Source: Ureibacillus acetophenoni (GTDB taxonomy: Bacteria > Bacillota > Bacilli > Bacillales_A > Planococcaceae). Taken from it: 64,000 bases of DNA. Position 1 is the first letter of the stretch. Each line of letters begins with the position of its first letter. The notes below the pieces were generated by a model. It worked only from the letters and a program-made list of their open reading frames with translations, ran no database searches and had not been told where the DNA came from. Positions 54,105 to 61,095 of the stretch are shown here, in pieces. The DNA lies in the NCBI RefSeq assembly GCF_900220965.1, contig NZ_OBQC01000003.1, positions 1 to 64,000 on the forward strand, given 5' to 3'. A program made the position numbers and the translations under genes.

Positions 54105-54281
54105 ATGTATATGAATGTGAACATTCCATTACGTTCGAATTGGGGTAGTTATATTCGTCATAATAAAATTAACCGTAGAGTTTATAATTTAAACGGTGAG
54201 TTCCTAGATGATGAATTTGTCACTGAAAATCATGCACTCATGATGTATGAGCCGTTTCTAGAAAATAAAAAACCACCATAA
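54105..54281 (+). CDS. Small basic hypothetical protein (58 aa)
   Basis: The frame is open from ATG 54081; the in-frame ATGs at 54105 and 54111 are also possible, and the ribosome-binding sites are weak for all. The sequence MNVNIPLRSNWGSYIRHNK, then RVYNLNGEFLDDEFV, looks protein-like rather than random and ends right at a perfect terminator hairpin. Start and function are uncertain. Confidence 0.4.
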   Translation: MYMNVNIPLRSNWGSYIRHNKINRRVYNLNGEFLDDEFVTENHALMMYEPFLENKKPP

Positions 54282-54329
54282 CAAATAAAAAGCAGAATGA
54301 TTTTCTAATCAACCTGCTTTTTATTTGTT
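54280..54329. terminator. Bidirectional terminator containing both convergent stop codons
   Basis: A perfect 16-bp stem, 54280-54295 (AACAAATAAAAAGCAG) with 54314-54329. It overlaps the TAA of the plus-strand gene (54279-54281) and the TAA of the minus-strand dehydrogenase gene (54328-54330). Confidence 0.85.
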
Positions 54330-55473
54330 ATGGTTTTAAAATTACTTTAATACAATCTTCCGTTTTCGTATCAAACACTTCATATCCATGTTTTGCTTTT
54401 TCGAGTGGTAAGACATGTGTAACGATATCACTTGGGTCGACTTTACCTTCTTTTATTAAATTATAAATATGCGGCATGTAGTGAGGAACTGGAGCTTGTC
54501 CTGTTTTTAAAGTGACATTCCTTTGGAAGATATCACCTAAAGGAAATGCATTATAACGAGCGCCATAAACACCAGTAACCTGAATTGTTCCACCTTTTCG
54601 AACAGCTTGGCTTGCAATAACAAAACCGCCTAGGGCACCACCTTGCAATTTTAAACCACTAGCCAGAAATTCCATAGGTGTCATTTTTCCACTCATTCCA
54701 ACGCAGTCAATTACGACATCTGCGCCACCTTTTGTAATTTCTTTAATATATTCTCCGCAATTTTCATGATCCTCGAAATTGACGATTTCTACTTTGTTTG
54801 TACGTTTTGCATGTTTTAGGCGATACCCAACGTAATCGACAGCAATGACTCGTTCTGCACCTTTTAACCATGCAAACTTTTGGGCAAGTAATCCGATAGG
54901 GCCACACCCAACGACAACAACTGTATCACCTGGCTTAACCCCGGCGTTATCTACACTCCAGTATGCAGTTGACGCTGCATCTGCAAGTAACACTAAACTT
55001 TCGTCAGGTATTTCGCTATCTTCAGGGACTCTGAATGGAAGAAAATTTCCGAAAGGTACTCGCATATATTCAGCTTGCCCACCAGGATAGCCACCTGTTG
55101 TGTGAGAATAGCCGAAGAATCCACCCATCTCGTGATCTTTGTGATTGTCATTTGAATTATCACATTGACTTTCTAAGTCGTGTTTACAAAACCAACATTC
55201 CCCACAAGCAACATTAAAAGGAATAACAACACGATCGCCTTTTTTAACCTTCGTTACACTCTTACCAACTTCTTCGACAATTCCCATGGGTTCATGGCCG
55301 ATAATATAATCTTCATTTAGATTAGGAATCATACCATGTAATAAATGAAGATCAGAACCACAGATTGCCGATGCTGTAACTTTAATAATAATATCGTCTG
55401 GTTTTAGAATACTAGGTGCTTTTACTTGTTTTACTTGAACATTTTTAATTCCTTGGAAAGTTACTGCCTTCAT
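54328..55473 (-). CDS. Zinc-dependent alcohol dehydrogenase, AdhB-like (381 aa)
   Basis: MDR-family enzyme. Catalytic zinc ligands lie in AICGSDLHLLHG (Cys37) and GHEPMG (His64-Glu65), the structural zinc cluster is CGECWFCKHDLESQC near 94-108, and the Rossmann motif VVGCGPIGLLAQKFA is near 185. It resembles the glutathione-independent formaldehyde dehydrogenase/AdhB group. In B. subtilis adhB is next to CotF-like yra genes expressed late in sporulation; the same neighbours occur here upstream. Confidence 0.88.
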   Translation of the reverse strand: MKAVTFQGIKNVQVKQVKAPSILKPDDIIIKVTASAICGSDLHLLHGMIPNLNEDYIIGHEPMGIVEEVGKSVTKVKKGDRVVIPFNVACGECWFCKHDLESQCDNSNDNHKDHEMGGFFGYSHTTGGYPGGQAEYMRVPFGNFLPFRVPEDSEIPDESLVLLADAASTAYWSVDNAGVKPGDTVVVVGCGPIGLLAQKFAWLKGAERVIAVDYVGYRLKHAKRTNKVEIVNFEDHENCGEYIKEITKGGADVVIDCVGMSGKMTPMEFLASGLKLQGGALGGFVIASQAVRKGGTIQVTGVYGARYNAFPLGDIFQRNVTLKTGQAPVPHYMPHIYNLIKEGKVDPSDIVTHVLPLEKAKHGYEVFDTKTEDCIKVILKP

Positions 55474-55492
55474 ATTAAAAACTCCCTTGTAT

Positions 55493-55855
55493 TTATTCTT
55501 TTGGTGGAGTAGGGAACAAACCTTTTCGATTCATACTTTTCGGGAATAAATCTAATTGAGCGATACTTACTGCATTTTCTGCAGCTTTTATATCTAGGTC
55601 TTTTTGGGCTTCTAAATCATATGGCTTTAACCAATCTTTTTTCATCATTAATTCGCAAATTTCATCGTACAGATCGATCATGACATCTAACTGTGTTTTC
55701 ATTAACTTTCGAAGGACAGGGGATGCTGTTTCTGTTAACGCGATTGAAATGTTTCGAATTCCGGTTTTTGTTGTTAATAAAAACTCTAGTGCAACACCGG
55801 AATCCGTTAGTTCAGGCATATTTACTGAATTAATAGGATCTAAATAGTCATCCAC
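55493..55855 (-). CDS. CotF-like spore coat protein (120 aa)
   Basis: Helical bundle protein of the CotF/YraD-YraF type: DSGVALEFLLTTKTGIRNIS near residue 18, then LMKTQLDVMIDLYDEICELM and KKDWLKPYD, a phrase typical of these coat proteins. It ends in a short PTPPKE tail. AGGAGGAGA precedes the start. Together with the 69-aa gene upstream and adhB downstream it reproduces the B. subtilis yraG-yraF-adhB arrangement. Expected location: spore coat. Confidence 0.8.
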   Translation of the reverse strand: MDDYLDPINSVNMPELTDSGVALEFLLTTKTGIRNISIALTETASPVLRKLMKTQLDVMIDLYDEICELMMKKDWLKPYDLEAQKDLDIKAAENAVSIAQLDLFPKSMNRKGLFPTPPKE

Positions 55856-55867
55856 ACATATCTCCTC

Positions 55868-56077
55868 CTAATATTCTAATTTTGAATTTCTATATAATTT
55901 GATCATTGCAGTTAATGCTGGAGTAGTTAATTTAACATTTTTGTCTAATAACGCCCTTAAATCATCATCAAAAACAATGCCTTGACTCATTTTTGATTTA
56001 AGTAAACTTGTTGTCATAAAATTAACTAATTCGTGAAATTCCATTGTTTCATGAAGAGCTAATTTCTTTTCGAACAT
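55868..56077 (-). CDS. Short CotF/YraG-like spore protein (69 aa)
   Basis: First gene of the three-gene minus-strand unit, with AAAGGAGG upstream. HETMEFHELVNFMTTSLLKSK near residue 9 followed by LDKNVKLTTPALTAMIKLYR matches the N-terminal half of coat F-like proteins. The short length suggests a split partner of the 120-aa protein, 12 nt downstream. Confidence 0.7.
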   Translation of the reverse strand: MFEKKLALHETMEFHELVNFMTTSLLKSKMSQGIVFDDDLRALLDKNVKLTTPALTAMIKLYRNSKLEY

Positions 56078-56181
56078 ATAGAAACCTCCTTTACATCCTT
56101 AAAAAAGGCTACCCTTTCAGTAAATGTTGTATTCATTTGTACGTTTTTTTGTATGAGATTAAATTTTATTTTTGAGGAATT

Positions 56182-56211
56182 TGAATAAAAAAGTTCTGGA
56201 GAGTCAAAATA
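56182..56211 (+). promoter_or_regulatory. Candidate sigma-G promoter of the Asn-rich SASP-like gene
   Basis: TGAATA (56182-56187), exactly 17 bp, CAAAATA (56205-56211). The same two boxes and spacing precede tlp at 60356, a gene known to be forespore-expressed. Confidence 0.55.
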
Positions 56212-56234
56212 GTGTCGTGGAGGTGAAAGACATC

Positions 56235-56438
56235 ATGGCAAACAACAATAACAACAACAACCGTAATCGCAACAACCGTAACGATTTCGAGGAGTTAGCA
56301 CAAGATTTAGATCTTAACAACCGTAATCGTAACAACAATAACAACAATAATCGCGAAGAGTATGCTCAAGAAGCAGACTTCGATCGCAACAATAACAACC
56401 GTAATAACAACAATAACAATAATAACAACAACCGTTAA
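56235..56438 (+). CDS. Asn/Arg-rich SASP-like protein (67 aa)
   Basis: GGAGGTG precedes ATG 56235; the longer in-frame start at 56172 overlaps the promoter. More than half of the residues are Asn, broken by Arg and by two acidic blocks, DFEELAQDLDL near 18 and REEYAQEADFDR near 40. These blocks resemble degenerate GPR-type motifs of gamma SASPs (xEFAxE). It probably packs the spore core or stores amino acids. A strong hairpin terminator follows. Confidence 0.6.
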   Translation: MANNNNNNNRNRNNRNDFEELAQDLDLNNRNRNNNNNNNREEYAQEADFDRNNNNRNNNNNNNNNNR

Positions 56439-56498
56439 TTTTTGTTATAAATCCTTAAGCTTATTACACGGAGTTATTGAATAAGCTCTGAACTGAAG

Positions 56499-56541
56499 CC
56501 CCGAAGCGTCACTTTATATAAAGTGGCATTTCGGGGTCTTT
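56499..56541 (+). terminator. Terminator of the SASP-like gene
   Basis: CCCCGAA (56499-56505) with TTCGGGG (56530-56536), enclosing a second perfect stem CACTTTAT/ATAAAGTG, followed by TCTTT. Confidence 0.75.
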
Positions 56542-56622
56542 CACTTCTACATAATTATTTGAAATTAATACTAAACTAAAACTGTCTAGGATAAAATAAA
56601 AATAACGAATACATAAAAGAAG

Positions 56623-57303
56623 GTGAACATAATCGAATTATTTATTGAATGGACCTATAAATCAAAAAATGGCACTGAAGCTACTTTCAGATCTGAGTTT
56701 ATGCCAGCAGCACATGCACTGACTATTGGAGAAGATATTGAGAAAACTGGTCGAGCTAAAAACCTAACATATAATGATCAGTACGATACTACTTGGCTAC
56801 CAAAAGAAATTAAAAAGTATTTAAAAGAAATGGAAACAGAGCCTCATAATGTGAAAGTGTATTTTGACGGTGGATATGACGTACAGTCACAAGAGGCAGG
56901 GCTTGGGGTAGCAATCTATTATGAACAAAATGGTAAGTGGTACCGTATGCGAAGAAATGCCCCGGCACAAGGTCTTGCATCAAATAATGAAGCGGAATAT
57001 GCTGCGCTTCACTTGTCTGTCGTAGAATTAGAACTTCTTGAAGTACACCATCAAAAAGTTCAATTTATTGGGGATTCTCAAGTGGTCATTAACCAAATGA
57101 GTGGAGAATGGCCAGCTTATGAAAAGGAACTTGCAAGTTGGGCAGATCGAATTGATGAAAAACTAAAAACATTAGGTATTAAACCTCAATTTGAGTTAGT
57201 ACCAAGAAAACTCAATGCTGAAGCAGATCGCCTTGCTACGCAAGCGTTACAAGGTGTTGATATAACTGGTCAAATTGAACTTCAAGATAAGTACGAATCT
57301 TAA
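56623..57303 (+). CDS. RNase HI-like protein (about 226 aa), start codon unclear
   Basis: The C-terminal ~150 residues form a ribonuclease H fold of the bacterial type I reverse-transcriptase-like group: VYFDGGYDVQSQEAGLG near 83 (first Asp), NNEAEYAALHLSV near 121 (Glu), IGDSQVVINQMSGEW near 148 (Asp) and LNAEADRLATQAL near 205 (final Asp). The N-terminal ~70 residues are an extra domain. The only ATG/GTG/TTG near the front, GTG 56623, lies inside the ribosome-binding site AAAAGAAGG; ATA 56629 or ATC 56632 would be correctly spaced. Likely removes RNA from RNA-DNA hybrids. Confidence 0.8.
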   Translation: MNIIELFIEWTYKSKNGTEATFRSEFMPAAHALTIGEDIEKTGRAKNLTYNDQYDTTWLPKEIKKYLKEMETEPHNVKVYFDGGYDVQSQEAGLGVAIYYEQNGKWYRMRRNAPAQGLASNNEAEYAALHLSVVELELLEVHHQKVQFIGDSQVVINQMSGEWPAYEKELASWADRIDEKLKTLGIKPQFELVPRKLNAEADRLATQALQGVDITGQIELQDKYES

Positions 57304-57330
57304 CATAAATTACAGAAGAAGATTGTAATG

Positions 57331-57374
57331 ACCCGTAAAAGTTAGACAATATTCTAATTTTTACGGGTTTTTTT
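57331..57374 (+). terminator. Terminator of the RNase H-like gene
   Basis: ACCCGTAAAA (57331-57340) pairs with TTTTTACGGGT and continues in seven Ts. Confidence 0.85.
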
Positions 57375-57490
57375 ATATGGGAAAAATGTTGCATTTATTT
57401 CTATTAAATTAATTAATTACTAGTTCTTAGCATATATAACTTATAGTGGGGATTAATGAGATTCCTTATTACGATTTTAGGAGGGTTAAT

Positions 57491-59695
57491 TTGAAAAAGA
57501 TGAGGAAATTCGCAATCCTCGTTACGTCTACTGCTTTGACACTTGGTATTACTACTACCATTGGACAAGCACAGTCACCTATTGAATCACAAAGTGAACG
57601 GATTGCAATAGAAGTACAGTCGGATGAAGTTAACGTTTCAAAGTCAGAGCTAATTAAAAAATTTAAGTCACTATTTCCGAGTAAATTTGATTTTCTATCG
57701 GAAAACGATTTTCATCTAAGTAATGCCCACCACTATCCTGATGATGCTCGTATTCGTTATGATTTAAGTTTCCATAAACTTATTAATGGGAAGGATATTT
57801 ATGGTAGCGTTTCTTTTGTAGGGGATAATCTTGATATAGAGTTTTTCTACTATTCACCAATAACATCAGCTGATGCTTTATTCCCAGCAAAAGTTTCAAA
57901 AGAAGAAGCGCAAAAAATTGCTGAGAATTTCTTAAGTAAATTGCCAAATGGCAGCAATTATGAACTAAGTCCAACGTATACAGATTATTATTACAATCAA
58001 CTTATTACAGAACCGATCCGTTATGATTTTTCATTTATCCGTAAACAGAATAATATTCCAATCGCAGATCAACAAGTCTATATTACAGTATTAGGTAATG
58101 GGGAAATAATACAATTTAACCAATTTATGCAAAATTCTAGTAAAGTAACATTTGATGATGTTAATCAAGTTAAAAGTAAAGAAGAAATGCTTGCTAAAAT
58201 GAAAGAGAATCTAGCAGTTCGATTAAAATATCAAATAAACTACGATTATCGGACAGGAAAAGAATCATTAGCACTCGTTTACCAACCAACGATTAATCTA
58301 GGTATTCATGCGATTAATGGTGAGTGGCAAACAGTTAATGGATTTACAAAAGATGCGCCTACAGTAGGGGGAATTGAGTTATTATCAACAAAACAATTAC
58401 CTGCTAAATATGATGGAATTACTGTCGAGCAAGCTAAAAAGTTAGTACAAGAATTATTAAAAATTGATTCAGATAAAGTAAAGCTAAATATTTCTTCGGT
58501 TAATGAATATGAAAATGAATATGGTCAACCATTCTTAAGTATTTATTATTCATATGATTGGGATTATGGTGGATACGGTTCAACATTAGAGATAAATAAG
58601 CAAACTGGAGAAATCGTTTCATATCATGATTTAAAGAAAGAAGTCCTTAGAGAATTAGGTGAGCCTAAAGATCAAACAACCATTACTAAGGGTGAAGCAC
58701 AAGAAAAAGCTATTGCGTATTTAAATGAATGGGTTCCTTCTTATTTACACCAATATGCAAAGCCAATTAATGAACCTTATTCTGAAGAGGGGCGAGGAAT
58801 CTATCATTTTGAGTTTCCTAGAGTTGTGAATGGAATTATTGTAGAAGGAAGTTCAATTTCAGTAGCGGTGAGCAGTGATGGTTCGTTATATAGCTTATAT
58901 ATTAACCACCGACAATTTGATAATTGGCCATCAGTAAGTAATGTAATTTCGAGTGAAATTGCTAAGAAAACATATATTGAAGCCCTAAATTTAAATCTTC
59001 AATATATTAGACCTTACTATGAAAATTCTACTCACTATAACTTAGTGTATACTCCAATTTATAATCAAAATCCATTTAGCTATTTAGATGCTACGTCTGG
59101 TAAATGGCAGAGTCTAAATAGTGACACTGAATTACCGCAAGTTACTCATCCTATTGCAGAAGAAGAGTTAAACTATTTAATTCAAAATCGAATTCTAGAA
59201 GTGGATACAAAAACATTTAATGCGGACCAATCTATTACAAATGGTGAAGCGCTAAAAGTACTGGTGAAGTCGTTATCCTATTTTTACGAGTATGATTACC
59301 TTCGTCAACAAGAAATAGTAACTCAAACGTATAAAAATATTGATGCAAACCACCCATTATATTCAGTGGTTGAGCAAGCAGTCCGAATTGGAATATTGGA
59401 TCCGAACGAAGCGTTTAACCCGGAAACTTTGCTAACAAAAGAACAATTAGCGGTTTGGTATATTCGAGCATTAGGGTTAGAGTTAGCTGCAAAGAATTTT
59501 AACATTTATAATATTGACCTTACGGATAAAGAGTCAATTGACTCTAAATATGTTGGGTATGTTGCATTAGCCGATTCACTAAAACTAGTGACTGCAGAAA
59601 ATAATGAATTTAAACCAAAACAAGAAGTAACTTACGCTAATTTAGCAACTTCGATATTCCCATTAGCACATGCAATTCATGAAAATCGAAAATAG
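57491..59695 (+). CDS. Secreted YcdB/PepSY-type protein with C-terminal SLH domains (734 aa)
   Basis: TTG 57491 with GGAGGG gives a classical signal peptide (MKKMRKFAILVTSTALTLGI, cleavage after AQA). The body has repeated PepSY/YcdB-like modules (ITSADALFPAKVSKEEAQKI, ITVEQAKKLVQEL, ITKGEAQEKAIAYLNEW). The last ~170 residues contain S-layer homology-like repeats (NADQSITNGEALKVLVKSL, NPETLLTKEQLAVWYIRAL, KPKQEVTYANLATSI). It should be exported and anchored to the cell wall. It probably binds or modulates a surface protease or polymer; the substrate is unknown. Confidence 0.8.
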   Translation: MKKMRKFAILVTSTALTLGITTTIGQAQSPIESQSERIAIEVQSDEVNVSKSELIKKFKSLFPSKFDFLSENDFHLSNAHHYPDDARIRYDLSFHKLINGKDIYGSVSFVGDNLDIEFFYYSPITSADALFPAKVSKEEAQKIAENFLSKLPNGSNYELSPTYTDYYYNQLITEPIRYDFSFIRKQNNIPIADQQVYITVLGNGEIIQFNQFMQNSSKVTFDDVNQVKSKEEMLAKMKENLAVRLKYQINYDYRTGKESLALVYQPTINLGIHAINGEWQTVNGFTKDAPTVGGIELLSTKQLPAKYDGITVEQAKKLVQELLKIDSDKVKLNISSVNEYENEYGQPFLSIYYSYDWDYGGYGSTLEINKQTGEIVSYHDLKKEVLRELGEPKDQTTITKGEAQEKAIAYLNEWVPSYLHQYAKPINEPYSEEGRGIYHFEFPRVVNGIIVEGSSISVAVSSDGSLYSLYINHRQFDNWPSVSNVISSEIAKKTYIEALNLNLQYIRPYYENSTHYNLVYTPIYNQNPFSYLDATSGKWQSLNSDTELPQVTHPIAEEELNYLIQNRILEVDTKTFNADQSITNGEALKVLVKSLSYFYEYDYLRQQEIVTQTYKNIDANHPLYSVVEQAVRIGILDPNEAFNPETLLTKEQLAVWYIRALGLELAAKNFNIYNIDLTDKESIDSKYVGYVALADSLKLVTAENNEFKPKQEVTYANLATSIFPLAHAIHENRK

Positions 59696-59707
59696 ATTGA
59701 AAGACAT

Positions 59708-59745
59708 AAGGGCTGACTCAAAAATAATATGAGTCAGCCTTTTTA
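59708..59745. terminator. Bidirectional terminator
   Basis: GGCTGACTCA (59711-59720) with TGAGTCAGCC (59730-59739), T-run after and A-run before, between convergent genes. Confidence 0.85.
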
Positions 59746-59762
59746 TTAACATAAATTGTTAT

Positions 59763-60239
59763 TCATTCTTTTCTTTGAATCATTCTTTCAAATTTTTTTG
59801 GTAATTTCAAACCGAGATCTTTTAACTTTGAACGTGCATCTTCAACTAATGATGTTACTTTTTCTTTTGTTTCTTGATCCATGTTCTTGAATTCATTATC
59901 TTTAGGTAACGTAATTCCAAATTCTTTTAGCTGAGCTTCTGCCTCTTCATCTGATATTTTACCTTCATGTAAGTTTTTAAAAATTTCTATTACTTTTTCC
60001 TTTGACTGATCATCTAAATGAATATGTTTTTTATCAATTGTTATTCCTAATTTACTTAATTGTTCTTTCAAATTATTTATTATTTCTTTCGCTTTTTCTT
60101 TATCTTCACCACTTATACCGTTATAATCATCAATCGTCCCGATTACCGGCGTTACTGCAAATGCTGCCTGATTTACTAACATTATTACTAATAAGCTAAA
60201 TAGAAAAGATATGATAAAAGTAAAAAGGTTTTTTATCAT
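59763..60239 (-). CDS. Small secreted helical protein (158 aa)
   Basis: Signal peptide (FTFIISFLFSLLVIMLV, cleavage after AFA). The mature part has three helical units each ending in a LKxLGI/LKEFGI phrase (LSKLGITIDKKH, LKEFGITLPKD, LKDLGLKLPKK), suggesting an internal repeat of ~45 residues. It is acidic-basic balanced and probably extracellular or cell-wall-associated. I do not recognise the family. Confidence 0.6.
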   Translation of the reverse strand: MIKNLFTFIISFLFSLLVIMLVNQAAFAVTPVIGTIDDYNGISGEDKEKAKEIINNLKEQLSKLGITIDKKHIHLDDQSKEKVIEIFKNLHEGKISDEEAEAQLKEFGITLPKDNEFKNMDQETKEKVTSLVEDARSKLKDLGLKLPKKFERMIQRKE

Positions 60240-60355
60240 TTTTTCACTTACCTTTCTGAATTTAGATTAGTGGTTTGTTTAGCTCGATCATACAATTTAT
60301 CATTCCCCAAAATAGTCCATTCAAAAGTGGATGTTTTTGTTATTTCTTTTAATGA

Positions 60356-60385
60356 TGAATAATAACTAGAAAACAAAACAAAATA
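60356..60385 (+). promoter_or_regulatory. Candidate sigma-G promoter of tlp
   Basis: TGAATA (60356-60361), 17-bp spacer, CAAAATA (60379-60385), identical in boxes and spacing to the site at 56182. tlp is forespore-specific in B. subtilis. Confidence 0.55.
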
Positions 60386-60420
60386 ATAGCGAAATTTGAA
60401 TTACATTATAGGAGGTATTT

Positions 60421-60651
60421 ATGATGACAAAGTACAACCATAAGCCAAATCCAGATGATCGTTCTGATAATGTTGAAAAATTACAAGCGATGATTCAAAA
60501 TACGGAAGATAAAATTCATAAAGCAGAAATTGCTATGGAATTTTCTGGAGAAAATCAACAGCAACAAATAAAAGAAAAAAACGAACGCCGTGAAAAAGCG
60601 ATCCAAGGATTTAGAGAAGAAATTAAAGATGAAGCACATCGAAATGAATAA
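60421..60651 (+). CDS. tlp: Small acid-soluble spore protein Tlp (75-76 aa)
   Basis: Clear Tlp match: NPDDRSDNVEKLQAMIQNT near residue 10, then KNERREKAIQGFREEIKDEA near the end, the two conserved blocks of the family. ATG 60421 and ATG 60424 follow AGGAGG; the second is better spaced. Tlp is made in the forespore. A terminator lies at 60725. Confidence 0.9.
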   Translation: MMTKYNHKPNPDDRSDNVEKLQAMIQNTEDKIHKAEIAMEFSGENQQQQIKEKNERREKAIQGFREEIKDEAHRNE

Positions 60652-60724
60652 TGGAGAAAAATTATAAAAGGATTTTTAGAATTTCTTTGATATTAAAGTG
60701 TAAACCGAGGTCTTAAATAATTAG

Positions 60725-60763
60725 AAACATGAGTTCAAACTGTTTATGGACTCATGTTTTTTT
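60725..60763. terminator. Terminator between tlp and a convergent small gene
   Basis: AAACATGAGT (60725-60734) with ACTCATGTTT (60750-60759), then Ts. Confidence 0.8.
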
Positions 60764-60929
60764 ATTGGGTAACAAAATTCATTGTAATTATTCCTACTAT
60801 ACAAAAACTATACAATGTTATCGCGAGTATTTTGTTTCCTTTTGGAACTCCGTTTGTATTCATGATGTATGTAATCATTAGAGTGATGATTAAGAATATA
60901 ACTATACTGTAAAGTAATTGATGCTCCAA
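60762..60929 (-). CDS. Small two-helix membrane protein (55 aa)
   Basis: TTG 60929 has GAGGG 7 nt upstream. Two hydrophobic segments, LLYSIVIFLIITLMITYIM and ILAITLYSFCIVGIITM, are joined by a short polar loop (NTNGVPKGNK), the pattern of a helical hairpin. It was too short for a usual ORF cut-off and is supported by its ribosome-binding site, compact composition and a terminator placed at its stop. Function unknown. Confidence 0.55.
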   Translation of the reverse strand: MEHQLLYSIVIFLIITLMITYIMNTNGVPKGNKILAITLYSFCIVGIITMNFVTQ

Positions 60930-61095
60930 TAAAATTCCCTCATTTTTCCTCTTTTAAATAAGTATCATTCCTTTTTTGGAAAATTAATCAATTTTTAAAA
61001 AACATTCAAAAAAAATTAGTTAGAATATTTATCTCAATTAAAATTGTTTTGTTACAATTACTTTATCTAGCAGTTGATTAGAAAAGAGGCAATTT

